A stretch of 64,000 bases of DNA from Candidatus Allochristensenella caecavium (GTDB lineage Bacteria; Bacillota; Clostridia; Christensenellales; QAND01), in the NCBI GenBank assembly GCA_904397865.1, contig CAJFOS010000010.1, positions 17,997 to 81,996 on the forward strand, in the 5' to 3' direction. A program made the translations under genes and the position numbers. Under the pieces are notes generated by a model. It was given only the letters and a program-made list of their open reading frames with translations. It did no database searches and was not told the origin of the DNA. Shown here piece after piece: positions 18,547 through 26,692 of this stretch; the stretch's first letter is position 1; every line of letters starts with the position of its first letter.

Positions 18547-19118
18547 CTGCGCCGTTGCGCGAACAGGCACGCAATGATGGCCGCCAGGGTCGTCGCTGAA
18601 GTGGCCAGCAGAATGGGGAGTACCAACGCGGTAGGCGCTGTGCTGCCGGCAGCGGCCAGCAACGTCATGATGGACGTCGGCAAAAGCTGAACGGCAGAAC
18701 AATCAATACAAATGAGCATGATTTGCGCACGCGTAGCGGTTTTAGGATGCGGGTTATGCGCCTGCAGCGTTTGCATGGCGCACAAGCCGAACGGCGTCGC
18801 CGCATTCCCCAAACCAAGCATATTGGCGGCGATGTTCAGGCTAATTTGGCTCATGGCCTTTTCATCATGTTGGACTTCACTGAACAGCGGCCGCAGTATA
18901 CGTCCCAAACCGTGCGCCAGAATCTGCGTCAGGTTGCTTTTTTCCATAATCTCCATCAGGCCCATCCAGAACATCATTCCTCCAACCATGGCAATGGATA
19001 GGTTGACCGCCTGAGCAGAGCCGTCAATCACGGCCTGGCTCAATGCTGCACCCTGGCCCGTACACAAGCCAAAGGCCAGCCCGATGAACATCATGGACAG
19101 CCAGATTCGGTTGAGCAT
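18543..19118 (-). CDS. spmA: Spore maturation protein A
   Basis: 191 aa membrane protein, partner of SpmB. I prefer ATG 19118 (MLNRIWLSM), the usual SpmA beginning, with AGGGGG 7 bases upstream; an ATG two codons earlier sits too close to the ribosome site. Sequence marks: VGGMMFWMGLMEIMEKSNL, LNIAANMLGLGNAATPFGL and ICIDCSAVQLLPTSIMTL. Presence of spmA/spmB is good evidence the organism forms endospores. First gene of the leftward block spmA-spmB-comB-metG-tatD-radical SAM. Confidence 0.93.
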   Translation of the reverse strand: MLNRIWLSMMFIGLAFGLCTGQGAALSQAVIDGSAQAVNLSIAMVGGMMFWMGLMEIMEKSNLTQILAHGLGRILRPLFSEVQHDEKAMSQISLNIAANMLGLGNAATPFGLCAMQTLQAHNPHPKTATRAQIMLICIDCSAVQLLPTSIMTLLAAAGSTAPTALVLPILLATSATTLAAIIACLFAQRRR

Positions 19119-19193
19119 CCTCATTCCCCCTCTTCGGGTTCACTTTATGCATCGGGCGGACAAAAAAGGACGCTCCGCGCCATCGGATTTGCA

Positions 19194-19222
19194 TTGTGTG
19201 CAAAGGGGGAGTTTGGTATACT
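19194..19222 (+). promoter_or_regulatory. Promoter for the SHOCT-domain protein gene
   Basis: TTGTGT (19194-19199), 17-base spacer, TATACT (19217-19222), 23 bases before the ATG at 19246. Confidence 0.6.
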
Positions 19223-19245
19223 GAAAAAGAAAGCGAGGGGTTTGC

Positions 19246-20193
19246 ATGGGTTGGAAAAATCGTTTCGTCCGCACACCTGAGCCAGCGGACAGCGCGGAAC
19301 AAACTGCACGCGAGAATGCGTATGCACAGCGGCGCGTTGCGTTTTATCAGCAAATTGCACAGGCGCATGCTTTGCCAGAACGGACGCTGTATTATCATGA
19401 ACCCGATACCCGGACGCTACGTGTGCTGGGGCTGGGCATCAACCGAGCCGAAGGCATGTTTACGCACATGCAAGCCCCCATGACCGCACATGAACCGGAC
19501 GGCACCAAGCTGTATGCGTTTGAATGGCATGCGGCGCCAATCAGCGACCTGATGTCCTTACAGGTCAGCGACGGAAGCACGCCGGTGTTTTCCATCACAG
19601 CGGACCGCGATGCTGCGAATAAGGATATCCATCCCGGTTTTTTTATGACCACTTCCCTGTTGACTCGTAAACCCGTTTTTCGGGAAACGTCCGCCGTGAC
19701 GCTGGACCTGACGTTCCGCGACCCGCAGGCCATGCCTCCGATTCACATCATGGCCTCTTTCGACCGGTTGGAGGAACGCCGTATCGAAAAAGACCCTCTG
19801 TTGGCAGCGGACGACCAAGCGCATCTCTTACCTATCAGCCGGCTGGCCCCGGCGTTTGAGGATATGACCAATCATACGGAGAACCTGAACCGGATTAAAC
19901 CATTGATTGAAAAGTGGGTGTTGGAACTGGCGGTTCTGATGCAGGAGGCTGCACAAAACCGTCGGCCGCCGGTTTCCAGACCTGCGGAACCTGTGATGCA
20001 GCCCCTTCCCGAGGGCACGCAGACCCCCAACGTGCCGCCTGTATCCAATGCGGAGACCGCCAACCATGGCACGCCCGAAGGGGTTGACGCCGTATTGGCT
20101 ACCATTGAAAAACTGGCTGCACTGCATAGCGCCGGCATTTTGACGGATGAAGAATTCGCGGAAAAGAAAAAAGAACTGTTGGCGAAAATTTAA
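19246..20193 (+). CDS. Hypothetical protein with C-terminal SHOCT-like domain
   Basis: 315 aa, ATG 19246 with GCGAGGGG upstream. No membrane segment or signal peptide. The first 210 residues are unrecognised: they read as mixed alpha/beta with a segment on maximal strands (LDLTFRDPQAMPPIHIMASFDRL), and the start carries several basic residues. A Pro-rich linker (about 238-270) leads to a C-terminal SHOCT-type helix pair, ATIEKLAALHSAGILTDEEF followed by a Lys-rich tail. SHOCT domains are short oligomerisation or binding modules often joined to unrelated N-termini. Monocistronic, with a promoter and terminator; function unknown. Confidence 0.75.
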   Translation: MGWKNRFVRTPEPADSAEQTARENAYAQRRVAFYQQIAQAHALPERTLYYHEPDTRTLRVLGLGINRAEGMFTHMQAPMTAHEPDGTKLYAFEWHAAPISDLMSLQVSDGSTPVFSITADRDAANKDIHPGFFMTTSLLTRKPVFRETSAVTLDLTFRDPQAMPPIHIMASFDRLEERRIEKDPLLAADDQAHLLPISRLAPAFEDMTNHTENLNRIKPLIEKWVLELAVLMQEAAQNRRPPVSRPAEPVMQPLPEGTQTPNVPPVSNAETANHGTPEGVDAVLATIEKLAALHSAGILTDEEFAEKKKELLAKI

Positions 20194-20198
20194 AAGTG

Positions 20199-20232
20199 AA
20201 AAGCCGACTGGCAGACGCCCGTCGGCTTTTAT
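20199..20232. terminator. Bidirectional intrinsic terminator
   Basis: AAAAGCCGAC (20199-20208) pairs with GTCGGCTTTT (20221-20230) between the convergent SHOCT-protein and rlmH genes. Confidence 0.85.
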
Positions 20233-20255
20233 TGTGTGGTACCATTTAGTCTACT

Positions 20256-20732
20256 CTATTTATGATAGGTTTCCCCTCGGTTGATTTTCATGGCGCGGTA
20301 AATCTGTTCAAGCAACATCACCTTGGCCAGGTTGTGTGGAAATGTCATCGGGGAAAAGGAAAGCTTTACATCGGCTTGCTGCACGACCGAGGCATCCAGC
20401 CCAAGCGAGCCGCCGATGAGAAACTGCACACAGCCGGTACCGCTTTGTTCTGCCCGGCGCAGCAGGGCGGCAAAAGAAAGGGAGTCCATCGCCTCTCCCT
20501 GAATACAAAGGGCAACGGTCAGCCCGGATTTGCAATGTGTGCGCAGCCGCTCCCCTTCCTTTTGTATCAAACGCTGACATTCTGCCGGGCTTGCCTTTTC
20601 CGGAATGCTTTCATCGGCCACCTCGATGCACGTCAGTTTGGTATAGCGGCTCAGCCGCTTTTCATATTCCGCACAGGCCTGTCTAAAGAACGGCTCCTTT
20701 ACCTTTCCGACGCTCAACACTTGAATTTGCAA
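20256..20732 (-). CDS. rlmH: 23S rRNA (pseudouridine1915-N3)-methyltransferase
   Basis: 158 aa SPOUT methyltransferase that methylates pseudouridine 1915 in helix 69 of 23S rRNA. The start is TTG 20732 with AGGAGG 6 bases upstream, giving the typical MQIQVLSVGKVKEPF and a length close to the usual 159. The knotted C-terminus shows FLIGGSLGLDASVV and LSFSPMTFPHNLAKVMLLEQIYRA, the SAM-binding and dimer region. In many Firmicutes rlmH lies near the replication origin, next to the walJ-type gene, as here. Confidence 0.95.
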   Translation of the reverse strand: MQIQVLSVGKVKEPFFRQACAEYEKRLSRYTKLTCIEVADESIPEKASPAECQRLIQKEGERLRTHCKSGLTVALCIQGEAMDSLSFAALLRRAEQSGTGCVQFLIGGSLGLDASVVQQADVKLSFSPMTFPHNLAKVMLLEQIYRAMKINRGETYHK

Positions 20733-20743
20733 AACGGACCTCC

Positions 20744-21544
20744 TCAGCGGTCGAGCACAACAAGTGTGCTGCGGCAATTCCGGTGTGCCATGGCCAACGC
20801 CACATCACGGCCGGGTTGAATCTGCTGCGCAGTCAACGCTCCGCAAACGGCGGAGAGCGCCACATCTTCCCGATTGTTTTCCTGTGAAAGATGGCCGAGA
20901 AAAAACCGTTTGACGCCGCGCTGCGCCAATTGAACGGCCGTATACCCGGCTGTCTCATTGCTCAGGTGCCCTTTGGTGGAAAGGATGCGCCGTTTCAAAT
21001 ACGCCGGGTACTTCCCCTGCTCGAGCAGATGCACGTCATGGTTGCTTTCCAGCAGCATCACATCCGCCTGTGCTGCCTGCTCCAGCAGGCGCACGGGCAC
21101 GTGCCCCAAATCCGTCATGACGCATGCCTTTTTGCCGTTGGCATGCACGGCAAACCCCACCGGGTCCGCCGCATCGTGCGGAATGGAAAACGAACGCACG
21201 GCCAGATTGCCGATGTAAAATTCCTGTCCGGTTTCAAAAACACGGGCCAAACCGGTGGGAATTGCCTCCGTTTTTTTGCCAAGCGCGTCAAAGGTGGCGC
21301 GGTTGGCATAGATGGGAATGCCGTATTTACGCGCCATGGTCTGTAAGGCGCGCGTATGGTCGGTGTGTTCATGGGTAACCAATATGCCATCCAGTTGAGA
21401 CGGCTGGACATCGATTTCCGCTAGCGCCTGACAAATGGCGGTTGCGGAAACCCCTGCATCCACCAAAATGCGCGCCTGCTGCGATGCCATATAGACTGCA
21501 TTCCCGCTCGAACCGGAAAAAAGCGGACAAAAAGCCAGTTTCAA
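20744..21544 (-). CDS. MBL-fold metallohydrolase, WalJ/YycJ-like
   Basis: 266 aa. TTG 21544 is preferred: it follows GGAGAGGG by 8 bases and gives the family start MKLAFCPLFSGSSGN, whereas the upstream ATG at 21562 has no ribosome site. Metal-binding motif THEHTDHTRAL (HxHxDH) near 58-65, plus later His in LLESNHDVHLL and FFLGHLSQEN. Family members (YycJ/WalJ) are 5'-exonuclease-like enzymes linked to the walRK region and to DNA replication or cell-wall control. It precedes rlmH by 11 bases on the same strand, forming a two-gene unit. Confidence 0.9.
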   Translation of the reverse strand: MKLAFCPLFSGSSGNAVYMASQQARILVDAGVSATAICQALAEIDVQPSQLDGILVTHEHTDHTRALQTMARKYGIPIYANRATFDALGKKTEAIPTGLARVFETGQEFYIGNLAVRSFSIPHDAADPVGFAVHANGKKACVMTDLGHVPVRLLEQAAQADVMLLESNHDVHLLEQGKYPAYLKRRILSTKGHLSNETAGYTAVQLAQRGVKRFFLGHLSQENNREDVALSAVCGALTAQQIQPGRDVALAMAHRNCRSTLVVLDR

Positions 21545-21620
21545 TCCTTCATCCCTCTCCATTCATTCGACACGATTGTATCATAAACCATGGCTTTCGT
21601 CATAACGGGAATTCTTTTTC

Positions 21621-21649
21621 TTGTCAGCTAAACAGGGGTGCGCTACAAT
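21621..21649 (+). promoter_or_regulatory. Promoter for the AEC transporter gene
   Basis: TTGTCA (21621-21626), 17-base spacer, TACAAT (21644-21649), about 40 bases before the ATG at 21689. Confidence 0.65.
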
Positions 21650-21688
21650 GAACGCGTTTTGAATTTGTTTTCAAAGGGGGGCACTTCC

Positions 21689-22624
21689 ATGGCGTCCGCA
21701 CAAGTTGTGGTACAGCAGGTGCTGGTCATGTTCTTTTTGCTGGGCATCGGCATCCTAATTCGCCGCCTAGGCTGGGTGACGGAGGCGGCCGCACGCCAGT
21801 TCAGCAATCTGCTTTTGATGATTGTGTTTCCGGCGCTTTTAATCGAGGTATACCAACGCCCCTTTATTCCGGAGCAGTTTCTCGAACAGCTCATCTCCAT
21901 GGGCTTGGCGGTTGTATTCCACCTGTTGGCGATTGCCGTCAGCCATCTGTGCATCCGTCCACGTGCGCACCACGCCTACCGCATTGAACGGCTGGCCGCC
22001 GTTTACTCCAACTGTGGATTTATGGGATTTCCACTGCTATTTGCATTATTGGGCGATGAGGGGTTATTCTACGGGGTCGCATTCTCCGGCGTATTCAATC
22101 TGGTTTTCTGGATTCACGGAGCTAAAACCTGCTCGCTGGACAACCGCCTGCAGAAAAAGAACATCGTGCTCAATCCCGGCTGTATTGGTTTTCTAATCGG
22201 TTTCCTTCTCTATTTAACGCAATTGCCCCTGCCCGCTTTTTTATCGGATACCATCGCTCATGTAGCCAACCTGAACACGCCGCTGGCCATGATTATTACC
22301 GGTATTTTCCTCGCCAACATTCATTGGAAGGAGCTGTGGGCCGATGCCCCCATCTGGCGGGCATGCCTACTGCGCAATGTGGGGCTGCCGCTTGTGATGT
22401 TCATACTGCTTCGCTGCATCGGGTTTGCTTCCTGGTTTACCGGCGCGTCGGATATCGTGCTGGCCCATCTGATTGCCTGTGCGTGTCCAAGTGCGGCTTC
22501 TACCATTTTGCTGGCAGCTAAACGCAATATGGATAGTGCCCACGGTGCCAAAATCCTCGCCCTTTCCACACTATTGTCCATTTTAACGCTGCCCGCCATC
22601 GTATTGCTGGTACAAACCGTGTAA
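21689..22624 (+). CDS. AEC-family (auxin efflux carrier-like) transporter
   Basis: 311 aa, ATG 21689 with AAAGGGGGG upstream. About ten hydrophobic segments in the 5+5 arrangement of the AEC/BART superfamily. Typical features: GIGILIRRLGWVTEAAARQFSNLLLMIVFPAL at the N-terminus and YSNCGFMGFPLLFALLGDEGLFYGV at the end of the first half. Family members export or import small carboxylates such as malate; the substrate here is unknown. Monocistronic, and followed by more than 600 bases without an intact gene. Confidence 0.9.
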   Translation: MASAQVVVQQVLVMFFLLGIGILIRRLGWVTEAAARQFSNLLLMIVFPALLIEVYQRPFIPEQFLEQLISMGLAVVFHLLAIAVSHLCIRPRAHHAYRIERLAAVYSNCGFMGFPLLFALLGDEGLFYGVAFSGVFNLVFWIHGAKTCSLDNRLQKKNIVLNPGCIGFLIGFLLYLTQLPLPAFLSDTIAHVANLNTPLAMIITGIFLANIHWKELWADAPIWRACLLRNVGLPLVMFILLRCIGFASWFTGASDIVLAHLIACACPSAASTILLAAKRNMDSAHGAKILALSTLLSILTLPAIVLLVQTV

Positions 22625-22742
22625 AAAATAAAAAAGAAAGCGTTTGAGACACGCTCCATAAAGAAATAGTCCCCGCTGCGAAGCCGGTCGCTTTTCAGCA
22701 AGCATCATATTAAGTGAGCACAGCGATAATTTGAAAGAGGCA

Positions 22743-23112
22743 ATATACAGGAATTGAATATAAGAAAAATGAAAAAATGGGGCCATCTGTGCCGCTGTAC
22801 AAAGTAACGATATTGTTCTATCAGACGCGCAGTCTGCGCTGGATTTGCTTACGGCAGCCAATTATGAGGCAGGAACAAAAAATATTGTGATAGACAAAAA
22901 ACAGGTCGCTGAAGTATTTTTCATACTTAGCTCCAGTCTTACTGGAGAGATTCTTCAAAAGTATGTTAACTACGGGGGCGCATTGCTATCTTTTGCGATT
23001 ACTCTCACTACACAAGCAAAGCGCTCAAAGATTTTCTAATAAAAGCAACAACGGCCGCGATGTTTTCTTTGCCGCTACAGAGGAAGAGGCCATTGACGCA
23101 TTTGCTCGATAA
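22743..23112 (+). pseudogene. Decayed DUF4180 family gene with three frameshifts
   Basis: Reading across frames gives a nearly complete DUF4180 protein: EKNGAICAAVQSNDIVLSD (from 22771), then QSALDLLTAANYEAG, GEILQKYVNY to about 22975, then RIAIFCDYSHYTSKALKDFLI, then KSNNGRDVFFAATEEEAIDA to the stop at 23110-23112. Each join needs one extra base, and each falls in a homopolymer: the A run at 22772-22777, the G run near 22975-22979, and the A run near 23040-23043. As read, no frame covers the gene. The N-terminal start is unclear. It is either a recent pseudogene or three base-calling errors. Nothing else is recognised in 22625-22742. Confidence 0.8.
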
Positions 23113-23182
23113 TCCCCTACTTATCGGGCATCCCGCGGGCATTTTCCTGGAAAGTATCATAGCGGGTTGCACGCAACAAAGC

Positions 23183-23219
23183 AAAGGCTGGCTGGGTCAT
23201 TTTTAACCCGCCAGCCTTT
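23183..23219. terminator. Terminator downstream of murA
   Basis: AAAGGCTGGCTGGGT pairs with ACCCGCCAGCCTTT (one bulge). It ends the leftward murA transcript and could also stop rightward transcription from the DUF4180 remnant. Confidence 0.7.
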
Positions 23220-23264
23220 CATATCTTTACGAAGTCTTACCCTTTGCCTTCCTTTTTTCTATAT

Positions 23265-24530
23265 TTATTTCTGCACCCGTTGAATATCTGCGCCCAAGCT
23301 ACGCAGTTTTTCTTCCAAATGGTCATACCCGCGGTCAATATGCCGCAGGCCCGTAATTTCCGTCGTCCCCTGCGCCATGAGCCCCGCGATAACCAAGCAC
23401 GCACCCGCACGCAAATCCGTCGCTACGACACGGCTTCCGCTCAAGCTTTTCACGCCGTCAATCATGGCAACGCGACCGCTGACACGATACTGAGCCCCCA
23501 TGCGTTGCAACTGCCCAAGGTGTTTAAAGCGGTCCTCAAAGATGTTCTCTTCTACCATGCTGCTTCCCTGGGCTACACACAAAAGTGCGGAAATTGGCTG
23601 CTGTAAGTCCGTGGGGAACCCGGGATACGGCATGGTCTTGATATTGGTCTGCGAAAACGGCTTCCCACTGTCCGTTACACGAATGCTTGATTCACCTTCT
23701 TCGACAATGACGCCCATCTCTTCCAACTTGGCCGAAATGCTTTCCATATGTGCAGGAATCATATTCTCAATCGTGACATCCCCGCGTGTCGCGGCGGCAG
23801 CAATCATAAGCGTACCCGTTTCAATCTGGTCTGGAATGACGGTGTATGTACAACCGTGCAGCCGTTCCACCCCACGCACGCGAATGACATCTGTGCCTGC
23901 CCCTTTGACGTTTGCACCCATGGCGTTGAGGAAATTGGCCAAATCCACAATATGCGGTTCTTTAGCCGCATTGACGATGGTCGTCCGCCCCTGTGCCCGC
24001 ACAGCCGCCATCATAACATTGGCCGTTGCGCCAACGCTGACGACATCCAGGTACACCTCGCCGCCGACCAGGCGACCCTGCGGCGCCTTGGCACTGACGA
24101 ACCCATGGCTGACCTCAACTTCAGCCCCCAGCGCCTCCATGCCTTTCAGATGCTGGTCAATCGGCCGCTGACCGATTTCACAGCCGCCGGGCAATGCAAT
24201 TTTGGCTTCGCCAAATTTTCCCAGCATCGCGCCCAATAAATAATAGGAGGCGCGCATATGACGAATCAAATCATAGGTGGCTTCGCGGGATGTTACGCAG
24301 CGAGGGTCCAGCGTCATGCAGCCGCTATGATAATCGACGGACGCACCCATCTGTTCCAAAATCCGGGCCAGCACCCGTACATCACGGATATCCGGCAGAT
24401 TCTCCACCGTGCAGGGCTCATCACACAACAGCGCCGCCGGTAAAAGCGCCACTGCCGCATTTTTCGCTCCGCTCGGACTCACAACACCATGCAAGGGGCG
24501 TCCTCCCTGGATGATTAACGTATCTTCCAC
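23265..24530 (-). CDS. murA: UDP-N-acetylglucosamine 1-carboxyvinyltransferase
   Basis: 421 aa. Transfers enolpyruvate from PEP to UDP-GlcNAc, the first committed step of peptidoglycan synthesis in the cytoplasm. GTG 24530 is preferred because AAGGAGG lies 7 bases upstream. The active-site Cys117 is present in LPGGCEIGQRPID, so the enzyme should be fosfomycin-sensitive. Other family marks: SGAKNAAVALLPAAL near 20-34 and KTMPYPGFPTDLQQP near 300. It is divergent from rpmH, in the position where dnaA often lies. Confidence 0.96.
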   Translation of the reverse strand: MEDTLIIQGGRPLHGVVSPSGAKNAAVALLPAALLCDEPCTVENLPDIRDVRVLARILEQMGASVDYHSGCMTLDPRCVTSREATYDLIRHMRASYYLLGAMLGKFGEAKIALPGGCEIGQRPIDQHLKGMEALGAEVEVSHGFVSAKAPQGRLVGGEVYLDVVSVGATANVMMAAVRAQGRTTIVNAAKEPHIVDLANFLNAMGANVKGAGTDVIRVRGVERLHGCTYTVIPDQIETGTLMIAAAATRGDVTIENMIPAHMESISAKLEEMGVIVEEGESSIRVTDSGKPFSQTNIKTMPYPGFPTDLQQPISALLCVAQGSSMVEENIFEDRFKHLGQLQRMGAQYRVSGRVAMIDGVKSLSGSRVVATDLRAGACLVIAGLMAQGTTEITGLRHIDRGYDHLEEKLRSLGADIQRVQK

Positions 24531-24598
24531 CCTGCATCCTCCTTGAAGCATTTCTCTTATGCAAACAAATTATTGCAATATTGTTACATACGTTTTTT

Positions 24599-24627
24599 AG
24601 TATAATCATTATGCCGCTTTTGTGCAA
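24599..24627 (-). promoter_or_regulatory. Promoter for murA
   Basis: On the minus strand TTGCAC (24622-24627), 17-base spacer, TATACT (24599-24604), about 70 bases before the GTG at 24530. Confidence 0.7.
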
Positions 24628-24726
24628 TGGATGTTTCTCTATATAAAATTGTTGTTTTTCGTCATAGGCAAAACACGCCGCATCCCCTTACAAACGGACT
24701 GCCCTCAGGTTTCTTCATTGGATGGA

Positions 24727-24755
24727 TTGACAGCCTGTCATCCATCCTTTATAAT
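24727..24755 (+). promoter_or_regulatory. Consensus sigma-A promoter for the rpmH operon
   Basis: Perfect TTGACA (24727-24732), 17-base spacer, perfect TATAAT (24750-24755). It drives the rpmH-rnpA-yidD-yidC-jag block; the leader is about 90 bases. The 320-base region 24531-24851 otherwise holds only this and the divergent murA promoter; no match to TTATCCACA (DnaA box) was seen in it. Confidence 0.85.
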
Positions 24756-24851
24756 TACGAAGAATTGCCATACTCTGCTCTGCTGGCAGAAGCGGGCACA
24801 AATCAGAGTCATTTACAGCGGGTAACCGCTTAATTAGAAGGAGTGCTTAAT

Positions 24852-24986
24852 ATGTTACAGACGTATCAACCGAAAAAACGGCATCGCAAACGCGTACACG
24901 GTTTCCGTGCCCGTATGAAGAGCGCAACCGGGGCAAAAGTCATTTCGCGCAGGCGCCGTAAAGGCCGCAAGGTGCTCTCTGCTTAA
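24852..24986 (+). CDS. rpmH: 50S ribosomal protein L34
   Basis: 44 aa, too short for many gene callers. ATG 24852 with AAGGAG upstream; sequence [20 protein letters not shown], then [15 protein letters not shown] and a basic tail ending KVLSA. This is the conserved L34 pattern; the family usually begins MKRTYQPK, so the second and third residues are slightly unusual. First gene of the classical origin-proximal rpmH-rnpA-yidD-yidC-jag group. Confidence 0.97.
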   Translation: MLQTYQPKKRHRKRVHGFRARMKSATGAKVISRRRRKGRKVLSA

Positions 24987-25012
24987 AGTCGCGCAATGCG
25001 GCTTTTTTCATC

Positions 25013-25405
25013 ATGGCACGATACTCTTTTCAGCGAACCCAGCGTATGACGCGCAATGCCGAATTCCAATATGTATACCGACGTGGCCACAGCCAGGCGG
25101 ATGGACGCATGGTATTGCTTGTGGCGCGCAGCAGAAACGGCACGCGCGCCGGTTTTACCGTAGGGAAAAAAGTGGGAAACAGCGTGGTACGCAGCCGTGT
25201 CAAGCGGTTGATGCGGGAAAGTTATCGTTTGATGGCCGGGCAAGTGCGGCCGCGTACGCTTCTGGTATTCATTGCGCGTCCCAGCATGGCCGGCAGTTCC
25301 TTTGCCCAGGTGCAGGCCAGCATGAAAAAATTGATGGAGCGCAGCGGATGCCTGAGGGAGCAAACAGATGAAAACGCTTCTGATTGCGATGATTCGCGGC
25401 TATAA
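25013..25405 (+). CDS. rnpA: Ribonuclease P protein component
   Basis: 130 aa basic protein that pairs with the M1-type RNA to mature tRNA 5' ends. Core signature [28 protein letters not shown] (about 43-70). No good ribosome site precedes ATG 25013, so translation may depend on coupling to rpmH 26 bases upstream. The C-terminal 15 residues overlap the yidD start by 38 bases, a common arrangement. Confidence 0.95.
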   Translation: MARYSFQRTQRMTRNAEFQYVYRRGHSQADGRMVLLVARSRNGTRAGFTVGKKVGNSVVRSRVKRLMRESYRLMAGQVRPRTLLVFIARPSMAGSSFAQVQASMKKLMERSGCLREQTDENASDCDDSRL

Positions 25406-25595
25406 AAAGTATATCTCCCCTTCCTTGCCCAATGCTTGCCGCTTTTCGCCGACATGTTCCGAATATGCCGTGCAGGCGCTGGAAGAATGGGGGGTTATCC
25501 GGGGGTTGGGCCTGGCCATATGGCGCATTTTGCGCTGTAACCCTTTGTGCAAGGGCGGCTATGATCCGGTTCCGCTAAAACGCAAACGCGTTTGA
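25368..25595 (+). CDS. yidD: Membrane protein insertion efficiency factor YidD
   Basis: 75 aa. Family signature: [20 protein letters not shown] then [10 protein letters not shown], with the paired cysteines, and [14 protein letters not shown] at the C-terminus. It is thought to assist YidC-dependent membrane insertion. GGGAG precedes ATG 25368; the gene overlaps the end of rnpA and lies 16 bases upstream of yidC. Confidence 0.95.
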   Translation: MKTLLIAMIRGYKKYISPSLPNACRFSPTCSEYAVQALEEWGVIRGLGLAIWRILRCNPLCKGGYDPVPLKRKRV

Positions 25596-25611
25596 AGGAG
25601 GGATTCTTTCT

Positions 25612-26670
25612 GTGAGTTGGTTAAACGATAACTTCATCTCTCGTTTTTTTGTCACGGTTATCAACTGGTTTTATTCCTTTACAGGCAGTTATCTGCTTGC
25701 GGTTATTTTGTTTACGCTGGTCATCCGTCTACTGCTGTTGCCGCTGGATATCCGGCAGCGCAAAGCGCAGCAAAAACAGGCGGCCGTTGCGGGAAAAGTT
25801 AAGGAAATCCAAGAGCGATTTAAACATGACCCTGCTATGGCACAGCGCAAGGTGCAGGAGTTTTATAGGAAGAACAACATCAAGTTGACGGCAGGATGCC
25901 TGCCGTTGTTGCTGCAGTTGCCGATTTTGTTTGCGATGTTTGGCGCCATTACCATTCTGTCCAATGTGCAAATGGTAACGATGGTGTCGGATTTGTCGCA
26001 AGGAAAAGAGGCCCAACTGGAATCCGCCCTTTGGGTGCATAATATCTGGCGCCCCGACACGGGCACGGCGTCCGTTATGCCTTCGGTATCGGAATTCAGT
26101 CAGCTGCTCACCCAGAGCAAGGACCTGATTGGGGAAAACCTGATTACGGAACAAACCATGGAAAATGCAACTACGATGTTGCAAAATACAACGATTAACC
26201 AGCTTGCGCTTATCACGCCAAAGCTGGAAGCAAATTCCTTCTTCGGTTCCATGGCGCAGGAAGGATTGAACAGCATTGACCCGGCGCGGGTGACAAGCGC
26301 GGTGACGATGAACTATAATTCGGTCATCGCTCCGATTACCAATCAATATGAAGGCGTCGCCAACGGCTGGTATATCTTCCCGTTGCTTGCAGGTGCCTCC
26401 ATGTTTGCCCTTTATCGCATTCAGCGGATGCAGCAGGAAAAAGCCGGAAGCCCGCAGGCAGGGTCGATGAAAAGCATGGAGATTATCATGCCGGTATTCA
26501 TCATTTTCTGGGCTTCGAGCGCAGGGGTATGCTTTGCCTTTTACTGGATGTTGAGCAACCTGTATTCCCTGGCGTTGATTCCGCTGACCGATTGGCTGGC
26601 CAAGCGCGAGGAGAACGCCAATCCTAAAAACGACGAAAAACCCAAAAAGCAAAAAGCCCTAAAGGCTTGA
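25612..26670 (+). CDS. yidC: YidC/OxaI membrane protein insertase
   Basis: 352 aa, GTG start 25612 with AAGGAGGG upstream. Five or six membrane segments, starting at FVTVINWFYSFTGSYLLAVILFTLVIRLLLLPL. Then the cytoplasmic loop RKAQQKQAAVAGKVKEIQERFKHD and KNNIKLTAGCLPLLLQLPILFAM, the conserved core helix pair. An extracellular insertion of about 120 residues separates the second and third core segments. No lipobox or long periplasmic domain is seen. The C-terminal tail is Lys-rich, as expected for ribosome contact. Confidence 0.95.
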   Translation: MSWLNDNFISRFFVTVINWFYSFTGSYLLAVILFTLVIRLLLLPLDIRQRKAQQKQAAVAGKVKEIQERFKHDPAMAQRKVQEFYRKNNIKLTAGCLPLLLQLPILFAMFGAITILSNVQMVTMVSDLSQGKEAQLESALWVHNIWRPDTGTASVMPSVSEFSQLLTQSKDLIGENLITEQTMENATTMLQNTTINQLALITPKLEANSFFGSMAQEGLNSIDPARVTSAVTMNYNSVIAPITNQYEGVANGWYIFPLLAGASMFALYRIQRMQQEKAGSPQAGSMKSMEIIMPVFIIFWASSAGVCFAFYWMLSNLYSLALIPLTDWLAKREENANPKNDEKPKKQKALKA

Positions 26671-26692
26671 TGGATGCGGGAGGGACATCATT

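Noticed and set aside
18547..18702. Longer spmB start inside spmA
   Set aside because: The extra residues are not SpmB-like and overlap spmA; the ATGA junction at 18546 is better.
22845..23039. 64-codon frame as an intact small gene
   Set aside because: It is the middle part of the DUF4180 remnant and lacks both ends of the family.
24622..24833. Short frames of 67-68 codons upstream of rpmH
   Set aside because: They span the divergent promoters, have no ribosome site and no conserved pattern.
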